From Amaurobius ferox (taxonomy: Eukaryota; Arthropoda; Arachnida; Araneae; Amaurobiidae), in assembly GCA_951213105.1 (NCBI GenBank), contig OX578149.1, positions 558,001-622,000 on the forward strand: 64,000 nucleotides of DNA, in the 5' to 3' direction. Shown here piece after piece: positions 45,301 through 56,387 of this stretch (position 1 is its first letter; each line of letters opens with the position of its first letter). A model generated the notes under the pieces. It did no database searches and was not told where the DNA came from. It saw only the letters and a program-made list of their open reading frames with translations. A program made the translations under genes and the position numbers.

Positions 45301-46670
45301 CTCGACTTCACCTCAGAGTTACCTTTACTTTTATTTATTCTAGGCAAATTTTTTATTTTGTCAATACTGTTTTTCTTATTTAGGGGTTTTCTATCTTTCT
45401 TAGAATTTTTATCCCTACCCTGATCCTTTCCTTTAGTTTTACGGTCTTCAATATTGTTATTTGCAGTCTGAACTTCGTATTGAGGTTTTAAAAAATATAA
45501 CCCTTCTTTTCGCTTAGCATAGAAGAATTTTTCTCCCTTTGGAGTGTAAAACCACAATACCCCATTAGCCCCTTTAAAAGTATACCCCTGTTCCTCAAGA
45601 ACAGATGCGGCTAATAAGTTTCGTCTTAACTTAGGCGAAAACATTACATCAGACAAAACAATATTACTTCTTATGTTCTGAAACTGAACATACATTTTGA
45701 CCGTACCGATAGCCTCAACTGGGCTCTCAATATCACCCACTGCTAGCGACATAGATGCACCTTTGCTTTCCTTAAATTTTGAAAATAAATTAATATCATT
45801 GCAAAAGTGTCGCGTAGCAGCGGTGTCAATTACCCAGCTGAGTCTATCGCTAGGATCCTGCACAGTATTAGCTTCAACTCTAGCAGATGAATACAATTCA
45901 ATTATATTTGAGCTAGACTTAAGAATAGGGCAATTATTCTTTAAATGACCAGCCTTCTTACAAAAATAACATGGTCCTATGACCCTTTTAACTGGTTTAA
46001 CACTTTTAAACACTTTGTTATTTTTACACTTTACATTTACATTACTCTGAGACAAGAATACAGATGAATTTTGACTTACATTGTTTCTATCACTATGGAG
46101 TTGCCGGATACGTCCTTCTTCCGCAGACAATTCATGTTGGATTTTCTCCAAAGTGAAATCTTTGTCCTCCCATCTGTAGATTAGCTGAACTATTCCTTGG
46201 AAGTCATCAGAGAGGTATCTTATGGCCTGGAATGCCACATAGACGCTTTCCACCGGGTGCTTGACGTCCTTCAATTTGGCGACCGCCTTCTTCAAACGCG
46301 TACAGAAGATATCCACCGGTTCATCTGGCTCCGGACGTAGGCTGAAGAACTCATCCAATAAACGCACCAGGTTGGCGCGAGTCGGCGCGTCGAAGTGCGT
46401 TTTTAACTTATCCCACGCATCTGCCGGATCGTCGTTAATGTCAATTAACTCTTGGTAATCAGATGAAACATTCTGGAACAGGATTGCTAACGTGCGGTCC
46501 TTTCTGCGCATGTGATCTTCATAATCACGGCGTGACGTTTTTTCATCCACCGGTAACGCTGTTCGGTCTATAAATCCGAAACAGCCCTCTCCTTTTAGAG
46601 CGAATGGAACTTCATTCCTCCAAGTGACGTAATTGTCTCTAGTTAATGCAGTAATTTTATTTGCCTCCAT
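42398..46670 (-). pseudogene. Copia-2 gag-pol with one frameshift
   Basis: 46670-44253 (805 codons) carries Gag (MEANKITAL start, zinc knuckle CYFCKKAGHLKNNC), protease (VIDTAATRHFC) and integrase (WHRRYCH, HMDVCGP, IRTDNGMEF, NVVSERFN). The conserved Gly of QNG is Val here. 44032-42398 (544 codons) carries RT (QLDIKSAYLYA, YVDD) and RNase H (CYSDSDFAAN, STMEAEY, FCDNQAA, KHIDIKYHF). The frames are joined by continuous pol text between 44270 and 44032, so a single small indel near 44270, in the Ser/Glu-rich linker between integrase and RT, is the only obvious break. Confidence 0.9.
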
Positions 46671-46729
46671 GGCAAGGTGGCCTTTTGGAACTGAGCTGAA
46701 CAGACCTTTTGTTTACGCTTTCGTCGACA

Positions 46730-46758
46730 TGCAAATGGCGCCGTCCGCGGCCCCCGTC
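46730..46758 (-). promoter_or_regulatory. Conserved leader block of copia-2 with GGCGCC
   Basis: Minus-strand GGGGGCCGCGGAC then GGCGCCATTTGCAT, matching the copia-1 leader block at 13241-13270. Confidence 0.45.
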
Positions 46759-46815
46759 GACAGGATTCGTTTTAACTCTAACACTTCTAAATTTTTAACG
46801 TTGTTATGGGGAGCA

Positions 46816-46832
46816 CTGGGGCCCATAACCTT
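46816..46832 (-). other. Primer-binding site of copia-2 (half-tRNA-iMet type)
   Basis: The minus strand reads AAGGTTATGGGCCCCAG directly after the 5' LTR, complementary to the anticodon arm of initiator Met tRNA. Confidence 0.75.
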
Positions 46833-47878
46833 TGACGGAATTATGTATCATATCCATAAGTTATATATTGAAAATTAACGTATAATTAAATTTCTGATGA
46901 AGCTGGTGATAGAATAACTATGAGCCACGAAATTCTGGTTACACAACTTCGTTGAAAATTTAAAACAGAGTGTTGCAGCTATAACAAACGTTAGATAGTA
47001 GTTGTAGGAATACAAGTAGCAGTAGAAGTGTTAAATGAGAACAGTTCCAGTTTAATTCAAAATCACTTTTATTGAAGAGTGAATCCATTGTATTTGCTTA
47101 CAATATATATCATGAGAACAGGTAAGCAAAAACCAAAGCATACTATTTACAAAACATGAGCACTACAGCTCATATGAAGGTTTTTCAGTGTAAGTTCCAT
47201 GCCTAGACACGTTTCTGGTTTAAGTATTATTTACACAAGTAAGTGGAATAAAAGCATTTCACACTTACGTGACCACGTGCACTTTCCGACGCCACCACTA
47301 GCTGGGCACACGCTATGGCAAAAACTTTAAACTTTCCGGATCAGCACTATAAAGTCCACAACACGGGAAACATGGTCTCCTTAACTGAGAACCATCAAAA
47401 CTACTAAGTTTAGTTTAAATATCCGCGTTCACCGATAAACACTTTATCGTAACTTTCGACAACATCGAAACATGACTTTACGAAGATCCGTCTGCCCGAT
47501 CTAGATCCTTCTAGATCCTTCCATCGATCAGTATAAGCAAAAGCTATCCAACGAGCTTTCCAAGCGATCGATCCGTCGATCAAAACGATCTACCTTAAAA
47601 CCAGAGCGATCTACTGACAAAGCGATCTCACTTAAAACCAGAAAAGTGTCTAGCCTTTATATCCGAAGATGGGTGCGTTCCGGAACATAACCGTTGCCGG
47701 CAATGCCCTCTGGATATGCAAAACAGGATGCGTGAGCGGCGAGAAAGGTGATTTGCATGATCAGCCAAGTTTTGTCCACATCGCGATTCGTTCACGAGAA
47801 CGGAATAATCATTTTAATAATGACGTCACGCTCCCGCGAAACGAGAATCGCGATGTAAACAAAACCAAGTTTCTAACA
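46833..47878 (-). repeat. Copia-2 5' LTR
   Basis: 1046 bp with the same ends as 40109-41155, followed by GATCG at 47879-47883. Confidence 0.93.
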
Positions 47879-48162
47879 GATCGCACGTTTCTGTTATGCG
47901 CTCAAGTCATAACTAATGGTTCAGTTCATTAAGTAGCTGTCTGTCGCATACCGCAGCTGCATGCATAAATTGTGGTTACTGGTGCAGTTCATGGAGTAGA
48001 AATCGATCACACGCCTTCGTTACGTGCGCAAGTCATGGCTAACGGTGCAGTTGATATAGCAGTTGTCAATTGCACACCTCAGCTACGTGGCCAAGTCATG
48101 GCTAACGGTACAGTTGATGAAGTAGCTATTTATCTCAGCTACGCGCGCAAGCTACGGCTAAC
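47879..48162 (+). repeat. Satellite array (second part, between copia-2 and copia-3)
   Basis: Continues the higher-order order of 39641-40108 (units with CGTTTCTGTTATGCG, CCGCAGCTGCATGC, CCTTCGTTACGTGCG, CTCAGCTACGTGGCC and the shortened TATCTCAGCTACGCG unit). From the GATCG junction to the next CTGTT end after 55395 the rejoined length is again 308 bp. Confidence 0.88.
48158..48162. other. Target-site duplication of copia-3 (left copy, CTAAC)
   Basis: CTAAC precedes the left LTR and recurs at 55390-55394. Joined, it gives the satellite word GGCTAACGATATAG. Confidence 0.92.
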
Positions 48163-48929
48163 TGTCAGATATTGACGAAATTTAAAAAATTTGAAGATAG
48201 CAAAGCACACACTGTCAGAGTCAATAAGTGTTGGCTGGGTCATGAAAGTACACAAGTCCAGTTTTAAAGGAAAACTTCGTTCACTTTATTTGGTGAAAAA
48301 CACAACTAGGCATATTACACGTACCTGGTAATTTTCCATGCCGTAAAACATCAAAATATACTATGTACAAAAAGGTTTGCAGTTGTAAATGACTAGACAG
48401 AGATTCCTTGGTAGTAAGTTACTATACTACCTCTATCACTTGCGGCAAAGGGAAACCAAAGGATAGAACATCAGGAAAATATTTAAAGCGGCTTCCGAAC
48501 GTTTGTAAGTAAATTTAACGTTCAATACATGCTGGTCCAAACTGACCACATCTGCATCCGTTTCGACTATTAACCGTCGTCAAACGATATTCCGCAGTGC
48601 TTCTGTCAAAAACATTTCTGTCTGCCTGCATCAGACCATCAGTGTCTATCTCGATCGTCTCAAGACGTCGTCTGATCTATCGAACACTCGATCGATCGAT
48701 CTGCTTGCTTCAAGAAACCTCTGCCCTATATATTTGAGAATGGACAGTTCCGGAAACGCCCCCGGATATGCAAATCAGATGCGTACGCATTGAGAACTGA
48801 TTTGCATGAAACCTCATGTTGAAAAATGTCACGGTTCACGCCGGTGAACGGGAAGAGTCGTTCATATTAAATTCGCATAAACGCCCGTTCACGGGAACGT
48901 GAATCGCGATGTATTGATTATTTCCAACA
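48163..48929 (-). repeat. Copia-3 3' LTR
   Basis: 767 bp. The minus strand has ATGCAAAT (48810-48817) and inverse ATTTGCAT (48778-48785), then TATA-like AAATATATAGGG (48726-48736). Confidence 0.92.
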
Positions 48930-48945
48930 ATCGGCCCCCTCATGC
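48930..48945 (-). other. Polypurine tract of copia-3
   Basis: Minus-strand GCATGAGGGGGCCGAT abutting the 3' LTR. Confidence 0.85.
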
Positions 48946-49793
48946 AAATCCTTAAGTCTCAATGCATATGCAAAAGAAAACTTACTCTGAGAAACCAAGG
49001 TATATCAATAAACACCAAGGCCCCCAGTATCCTATCAAACATATAATGAAGGAAAAATTTAAAGTATTATATCATTATTAAATTTAAAATAAAATGCATA
49101 AGTACTTATAGCATCTGAAAAATAGTTAAGTATTGTCGATAATATTGTAACAACAACATTTCACATCAAGTAGAAATTTATATACAACACAACTTCAATG
49201 CTTAAGTATCAGCATTCAAAAATTTAAATTTTAGTTTAAATTTAATTATAAGTATTCAAAATTTAAGTATAAGCACATTATCATATTAAACAAGTCAACT
49301 TTAAAAGATTAAGATTTAGTATAAGCATAGAATTTAAGTTTACTTTAAATTTGAGTATAAACACTATAATTCAAAAAGCTTAAAAAATTTAGTCTATTAA
49401 CACAATATAAGTATACATAATTAATATTATTAGACTGCATTGATATACCAAATATTTAAAAATACATGATTGAAGTAATTAGATAATAAAATTCCTTTAT
49501 CAAAACTTTCAACACATACTTTTTACCAAGTTGAAAAATACAAAATTTTATACACATAAGCTATTATTTAGCATCATGCGGGTCATGGAAAATGGATGTA
49601 TATACAAAGGTGTAAAGTGAAAAAGATTCAATATCACAAAAATTTATACTCAAGATATACTATCTTATATCAATGAGGTTTAAGATAAACAATAATGTAT
49701 ATATATGACATCTTTAAAAATTCCCAAGTTGTAAATTCAATTTAGTATTTAAAATTTTCTTTAGACTAAACATTTAATCTCAAAAAGTTTGAT

Positions 49794-52700
49794 TTAGTTT
49801 TTAAAAATTTTATTACAAAGTTTAAGTATTATTTCCTTAGTCATTGGTTTAGTAAAGTGATCTGCTAAGTTATCTTTACTATTTACAAATTTAACATTAA
49901 AAGATTCATTGACTATTAAATTTCTTAGGAAATGATATCTAACATCAATATGCTTAGTTCTATTATTTTCAATTGGAGAGTTAGAAAAATTAATGGCTGC
50001 TTGGTTGTCGCTAAAAATAACACTGTTACTTTTATTAAAATTTAACCCAAGTGAATGACATTCTTCAATTATGTTTTGTACCCATACCATTTCCTTAGCG
50101 GCTTCTGTTAGTGATACGTATTCAGCTTCCATGGTTGACAAGCTGACACACTTATGTTTAAAGGTACGCCAAGAAATAGGTACATTATCAATAAAGAGTA
50201 TCATGCCTCCAAGTGAAACATGGTCATCTCGGTTTGCAGCAAAATCAGAATCTGAATAACAATTCAATTTTAACTCCTGAATGTTAGATAAATTCAACAT
50301 ATAGTTTTTAGTCTTTTCAACATATCCTAAAAGTCTTAACAATGCATCCCAATGCTTAATTCCAGGGTTTTCTTGAAATTGAGATAATATATTGATGGCG
50401 TAACAAATATCAGGTCTAGTCCTACTAGATATAAAAGCCAAACACCCAATTAAGCTCCTGTAAGGAAAACTTTGCATTTGCTTTATTTCTTCACTTGCCT
50501 TTGGACAATCTATTTTACTTAGAATATTCCCTTTAGAAATGGGAAGTGAAGTAACTGGATATTTATACTGTTGAAACATTTGACATACTTTATCTATATA
50601 CTGACTTTGATGTATAAAAAATTTATTGTCACACTCTTTAAATTCCACGCCTAACAGTTTTCTAATTTTTCCTAATACCTTGATATCAAATTCTATGCTA
50701 AGTAACGAAACAATGTGGTCTATGTCCCTTTAATACTTTGAGAAGAGAATTATGTCATCCACATAGACTAGCATAAGAACTTTGTTATTGTAAATATATG
50801 CACAATTACACCATTGAAGTTTTAAAAAATTTAATTCTTTTAATTTGGTGTCAAGTTCATTAAACCATTCTCTTCCACTTTGATGAAGACCGTAAATGGC
50901 TTTCTTCAACAAACAAACATAATCAGGCTGTTCCTGATTGACATAACCTTGAGGCTGTTTCATATATACTTTTTGACTCAATTTAGCATAGAGATAGGCA
51001 GATTTGATATCTAATTGGAAATGCATCCAGCCAAACATGCATACGAAAATTGAGAAGAATGCTCTATTAAGTTGAAGTTAACAGCAGGGCTAAAAACTTC
51101 ATCGTATGATTCTCCCTTTTGCTGACCATACCCCTGGGCTACCAAACGAGCTTTAAACCTCTTGATTTTCCCATTCTCGTCTTTCTTAATGGTGTAGACC
51201 CATCTACTGCCTATATGCTTTTGTGAGGTGGATGCAGGAACTAGTTCCCAGACACCCCTCTCTTGCATTACGGCCATTTCTTCATCCATGGCTTTACACC
51301 ATTTTTCGGACTGGGAAGATTTTATAGCAGCGTTGTACCCTTTTGGTATATTTATTTCAATATTGCTTGCTTCTGGTCTGCCTCTGACCCTTTTAAAACC
51401 TTTATTTTCCCGAAAATTAAACAGTTGCTGATCAAACTGTATATTTCTTTTCTCACAATATTTCTTAACATCATTGTGCGACCTCAGCCTTTTATTATCT
51501 CCTTGAGCGTAATAATACACATCGGTTCTACTCCCATTGGGTCTTGGAACCGTCTTTCGCTGCCAAGCAATACCCGAGCAAGGAGTCATACTGCAGTCAG
51601 CAGGAGAGTCCGTTTCCTCACTGGATTCAGACGGATCGTCATCAGTGTCATCACTCTCTCCTGCCCCCCCATCAGACTGCTCTCTCGGATATTCCCCGTC
51701 GGAGTATTCTGAAAGGTTATCTCTTGATATCCCTAAGGAGATATTTCTGGGACAAATTGGTTCCAGGATGCCTTCCACTACATCACCCTCATCAAACCTC
51801 ACATTGCAGGTCTCAATTGTTCGTTTCTCTCCTGACAAAAATATCCTATATCCTTTAGTTTTAGTAGCATAGCCTACCATCACCCCTTCTGTAGCTTTCA
51901 TGTCTAACTTTTTTCTGAGCTGACTGGGTTTGCCTACATATGCTCTACAACCAAAGGTTCTAAGATGTTTGACTGAAGGTTTTCTACCACTGTAGAGTTC
52001 ATGTTGAAACCCAGACCGTCCGACCTACCAGAAAGGTGTAAGGTAACTGTTTGGACGGTCGGGAAGTGCCACCCAATTTAGACCGGAACCCAGTGGGGGA
52101 GGCATCCACAGGGACCGTACCCTCCTTCCCCTACCACCAACCTCTCGGAAGGACTTTCGGACCCACATGTTTAACGTGATCGTACTCCGCATGAACACGG
52201 CGGCAGTTTTGGCAGTGGCTGGAATCGAACCCGGGCCTACCGAGTGCAACTCCAGCGCGCTAACCAATGGGCTACCGCGCCCTGTAGAGTTCATGTGGAG
52301 TTTTTGTCTTAAATTTGTGACATACTCGATTTTTAGTGTATGCAAAACACAATATTGCTTCCGCCCAGAATCTGTCATGCAATTTGCTGTCGTTCAACAT
52401 GGCTCTAACACAGTCAAACGCGGTTAAATTAAATCGCTCTGATACTCCATTTTGCTGTGGGGTATATGTGTTAGTCCTCTCAGCCTTAATACCGATATCC
52501 TTCAGGTAATTTTTGAACTTATCATGGCAGAATCCCATTCCATTATCCGTCCGGATACATAGAATTTTAGTACCTAACTGCCTTTCTTCTCTGGCCTGAA
52601 ACTCTTTAAAATGTGAAAATACTTCTGACTTCTGTTTCATGAGGTAAACAAAAACTTTTCTACTATAATCATCTGTTATAGTTAAGACATACTTGTTCCC

Positions 52701-54427
52701 ACCATATGAGGCTGTGGGTAAGGGACCACACACATCCATGTGTAACAATTGCAATGGTTTAGTGGACCTTATCCTACCGGTGGGTTTATACGATACTCTC
52801 CTAGACTTAGCCAATTTACACGATTTACAATTTAACTTTTTATATTTAAGCCTAGGAAGTCCTTTTACAGCAGAAACTTTGCTGGTTTGGAGGAGATATT
52901 CAGCGTTTATGTGGCAATATCGTTTATGCCAAAGACAGTTTGTACTATTAAGTTCAGTTACTGAACTGCTAGGCTTAGATATTGAACTATTCACATTTTT
53001 ATTCTGCTTAGTTTTTGTTTTGTCAGATTTAAATTTAGTTTCTTTAAGATTAGGTGCTATTCTTACTTTAGGTGTTTTTCTGGAAGCACTAGGATCCCTA
53101 TCCTTGGATTTCTTATCCTTTTTGTGTTTCTTGTCTCCATCCCTATCCCTATCTTTAGATTCACGGGTTTCTAAGTTATGTTGTTCCTGGGTACTATACT
53201 TAGGTTTTAAAAAATACAACCCATCCTTTCTTTTTGCATAAAAGAATTTCTCCCCATTAGGTGTAAAAAACCGTAGAACCCCATTAGCTCCATTAAAACT
53301 AAAATTTTGTTCCTCAAGAACAGATGCAGCTAATAAATTTCACCTAAGTTTAGGAGAATACATAACATTTTCCAATTTGATAATACTTTGCTTATCCTTA
53401 AATTGGACATACATTTCCACCGTCCCGATAGCCTCAACTGGACTTTCGACATCCCCTACTGCTAGCGACATTGAAGTGCCTTTGCACTCATTAAATTTTG
53501 AAAATAACTTAATGTTATTACAGAAATGCCGCGTAGCAGCAGTGTCTACTACCCAGCTGAGTCTATCGCTAGGATCGATTACAGTATTAGCCTCAATCTG
53601 TGGAGACCCAAGAAATTCCACAATGCTAGATCCATTATTTCTAGGACAATTAAATTTAGTATGACCTAGTTTGTTACACTTAAAACACTTATTTTTACTT
53701 TTAGAACTATTTACAATATTACTAGAAGTATTTACATTAGACACTTTATGAGATACATTTGGAAATTTAAATTTAGACACTTTTACACTATTTACACATT
53801 TCTTAGAAGTAAGATATGCAGAATTTAAACTCACAGTTTTGGAAAAGTCGCTCGCTTGCTGCCTGAGCCGGCTCTCCTCCGCTGCTAGCTCTGCTTGTAT
53901 TTTGCTGAGCTTGAAGTCCGAGTCATTCCATCGGTATATAAGTTGAACGATACCTCGAATTCTTCCGGAAGATATCTTATTGCTTGGAATGCAACATATA
54001 GGTCTTCAATGGGGTGTTTCGCGTCTTTAAGCCTCGTCACGGCCTTCCACAGTCTTGAGCAAAAAATGTCAACAGGCTCGTCTGGCTCCGGCCGGATGTC
54101 GAAGAATTCGTCTAGTAATCTCACCAGGTTGGCTCTGGAAGGCGCTTGAAAATGTTCTTTCAAGGTATTCCATACTTGACTAGGTTCGTCGGTGACGTTT
54201 ATCAACTCCTTGTATTCCGAGGATAAACTTTGATAGATGATAGCTAATGCTCGGTCTTTCCGGCGATAAAAATCATCGTAGTCGCGGCGACTGGCATCTT
54301 CTTCTAAAGGCCTAACACTTCCATCTACATGTCCGAAACATCCTTCTCCCTTGAGGACGAATGAGATGTCGGTACGCCAGATGACGTAGTTGTCCCGCGT
54401 CAGCAACTCCGTTCTACTTGCCTCCAT
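49794..54427 (-). pseudogene. Copia-3 gag-pol pseudogene
   Basis: Start codon at 54427 (MEASRTELLTRDNYV). Pieces: 54427-53885 Gag N-terminus; 53834-53340 Gag zinc knuckle CFKCNKLGHTKFNC and protease VVDTAATRHFC; 53219-52272 integrase (WHKRYCH, HMDVCGP, IRTDNGMGF, QQNGVSERFN); SINE insertion; 51901-51011 integrase/RT linker and RT start; 51038-50730 RT with QLDIKSAYLYA and YVDD; 50648-49794 RT end and RNase H (CYSDSDFAAN, STMEAEY, FSDNQAA, KHIDVRYHF). At least five frameshifts or stops plus the insertion. Motif residues are largely intact, so decay is recent. Confidence 0.88.
52005..52281 (-). mobile_element. tRNA-derived SINE inside copia-3 integrase
   Basis: 277 bp on the minus strand beginning GGGCGCGGTAGCCCATTGG. 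RNA polymerase III box A (TAGCCCATTGG, 52264-52274) and box B (GGTTCGATTCC, 52221-52231) are well formed and spaced about 33 bases apart, as in tRNA genes. A tRNA-unrelated body follows, ending TTTCAA. Perfect 15-bp target duplications CTGTAGAGTTCATGT flank it (51990-52004 and 52282-52296), showing recent LINE-type mobilisation. The parent tRNA is not resolved. Confidence 0.9.
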
Positions 54428-54520
54428 GGCCACTCGTAGTTTTGAAGAAGCAGAAGTAAAAGTTCTTTTGTACAATGTTTACGTTTACACTGTTGCGTTT
54501 CGTTATTCACACGAACTTCA

Positions 54521-54545
54521 AAATGGCGCCAGGTGCGGCCCCCAT
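54521..54545 (-). promoter_or_regulatory. Conserved leader block of copia-3 with GGCGCC
   Basis: Minus-strand GGGGGCCGCACCT then GGCGCCATTTTG. The octamer half is degenerate here, but the GGCGCC palindrome is kept. Confidence 0.4.
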
Positions 54546-54605
54546 CTGAACACTGGAACGATTTCTTTAAAGATACTTGCACTTATGACTCTATTGGGTG
54601 TTAAA

Positions 54606-54622
54606 CTGGCCCCGTAACCGTC
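54606..54622 (-). other. Primer-binding site of copia-3
   Basis: Minus-strand GACGGTTACGGGGCCAG directly after the 5' LTR. Same half-tRNA-iMet type with one or two mismatches. Confidence 0.65.
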
Positions 54623-55389
54623 TGTCAGATATTGACGAAATTTAAAAAATTTGAAGATAGCAAAGCACGCACTGTCAGAGTCAATAAGTGTTGGCTGGGT
54701 CATGAAAGTACACAAGTCCAGTTTTAAAGGAAAACTTCGTTCACTTTATTTGGTGAAAAACACAACTAGGCATATTACACGTACCTGGTAATTTTCCATG
54801 CCGTAAAACATCAAAATATACTATGTACAAAAAGGTTTGCAGTTGTAAATGACTAGACAGAGATTCCTTGGTAGTAAGTTACTATACTACCTCTATCACT
54901 TGCGGCAAAGGGAAACCAAAGGATAGAACATCAGGAAAATATTTAAAGCGGCTTCCGAACGTTTGTAAGTAAATTTAACGTTCAATACATGCTGGTCCAA
55001 ACTGACCACATCTGCATCCGTTTCGACTATTAACCGTCGTCAAACGATATTCCGCAGTGCTTCTGTCAAAAACATTTCTGTCTGCCTGCATCAGACCATC
55101 AGTGTCTATCTCGATCGTCTCAAGACGTCGTCTGATCTATCGAACACTCGATCGATCGATCTGCTTGCTTCAAGAAACCTCTGCCCTATATATTTGAGAA
55201 TGGACAGTTCCGGAAACGCCCCCGGATATGCAAATCAGATGCGTACGCATTGAGAACTGATTTGCATGAAACCTCATGTTGAAAAATGTCACGGTTCACG
55301 CCGGTGAACGGGAAGAGTCGTTCATATTAAATTTGCATAAACGCTCGTTCACGGGAACGTGAATCGCGATGTATTGATTATTTCCAACA
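54623..55389 (-). repeat. Copia-3 5' LTR
   Basis: 767 bp, ends TGTCAG...CCAACA in plus orientation, followed by CTAAC at 55390-55394. Confidence 0.92.
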
Positions 55390-55546
55390 CTAACGATATA
55401 GTTCATCAAGTGGCTGTTGATCGTACGTTTCCGTTATGCGTGCAAGTTATGACGAACGGTGCAGTTCATGAAGTAGCTGTCAATCGCACACCTCAGCTAC
55501 GTGCGCAAGTTATGGCTAACTCATTAAGTAGCTGTCAATCGCATTT
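55390..55546 (+). repeat. Satellite array (third part)
   Basis: Resumes within a unit (GATATAGTTCATCAAGTGGC), then the CGTTTCCGTTATGCG unit, a CTCAGCTACGTGCG unit and a truncated one. The open frame reads QVMTNGAVHEVAVNRTPQLRA. It ends near 55546 in unrelated sequence. Confidence 0.85.
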
Positions 55547-55736
55547 ACGACCGCAATGCTGCTGGCAGGTGGTGTCTGCTGATAGAAGAACTACTATAGA
55601 AGATGATACTCTCATGCATATAACCTGTCAGGATGCACAGGATAAACCTTCTGGTTATAAAAAAATTTTTTGATGTGAGGTACGAATTCTAGTTGAACAA
55701 CTTCTCTGGAAAATAAGCAGAATTCGTGGTGATAAC
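55547..55736. other. Short unassigned segment between satellite and inverted LTR
   Basis: About 190 bases without recognisable features except GAATTCGTGGTGATAAC just before the inverted LTR. Confidence 0.4.
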
Positions 55737-56373
55737 TGTTGGAAACTTGGTTCTGTTTTCATCGCGATTCTCGTTATCGCGGGAACGTGTTTACATTTTT
55801 AGAATGGTTTTACCGTTCTCTTGAACGACTCGTGACGAGAACAGAACATGCCATTCATGCAAATCGCCTTCTCGCCGCGCACGCATCCTGTTTTGCATAT
55901 AGTGAGGGCGCTGCCGTCAACGGTTGTGTTCCGGAGCGTACCCATCACGGTGTATATATGATAGGACACATTCTCAGTTATTCAGAGACCTTTCGGACCT
56001 TTAAGAAAGGATGACCTTGTAGTTATGCAGACCTTGCAGACTCTCTAGTAGAGGAGGTAGACCTTGATCAGACAGAGAGTAGTCTAACTTGTAATGCCAT
56101 GACGTGTGATGGTGGCTTCATTAACGTGCACGGCATTTATGGTAATGTAGCTGTTTTCTACTTACCGATGTTATAGTAGCTGAGAGTGTGTGCCTAGTCA
56201 TAAACTGTTTACAAACCCTTTTTCATGAGCTTGCTAGCTCATTGTATATAGTTTTGCTTTGCAACGAATGTTACAGTGATTTTGTAACCTTATATTGTGC
56301 AATGGATCTCACAAGAATAAAATTGTGTTTGTGTTTGACGAACTTGCTTTCTTGAAAAAACACTTCACTACGC
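55737..56373 (+). repeat. Truncated copia LTR in plus orientation
   Basis: Begins TGTTGGAAACTTGGTTCTG and follows the copia-4 LTR (reverse complement) through octamers, TATA, the TTCTCAGTTATTCAGAGACC part and the AATAAA-type region, ending at CACTTCACTAC where about 110 bases of LTR are missing. It abuts copia-4 head to head. It may be an older LTR into which copia-4 inserted, with the rest lying beyond the window. Confidence 0.85.
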
Positions 56374-56387
56374 CATAATGGCCATAA

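Larger units (their letters stand above)
40109..47878 (-). mobile_element. Copia-2: nearly complete Ty1/copia element inserted in the satellite
   Basis: LTRs 40109-41155 (1047 bp) and 46833-47878 (1046 bp), TG...CA ends, flanked by GATCG. Primer site 46816-46832, polypurine tract 41156-41171, gag-pol 46670-42398 with one evident frameshift. The LTRs differ at several places (for example the region near 40360, the CCATAGATC/CCATCGATC change, and AACGCCC/AATGCCC), so the copy is older than copia-1. Its proteins and LTR are clearly diverged from copia-1 and define a separate subfamily. Confidence 0.93.
48163..55389 (-). mobile_element. Copia-3: Ty1/copia element with degraded ORF, inserted in the satellite
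   Basis: LTRs 48163-48929 and 54623-55389, both 767 bp with only about three differences seen (GCACAC/GCACGC, ATTCGC/ATTTGC, CGCCCG/CGCTCG), flanked by CTAAC. Primer site 54606-54622, polypurine tract 48930-48945, gag-pol remnants 54427-49794, and a SINE at 52005-52281. A heavily broken ORF with nearly identical LTRs suggests that the copy was already defective when it inserted, or decayed quickly. Confidence 0.92.

Noticed and set aside
55739..56014. 91-codon plus-strand frame METWFCFHRDSRYRGN and its mirror at 58098-57820
   Set aside because: Both are translations of copia LTR U3 sequence; recurrence reflects LTR copies, not a gene.
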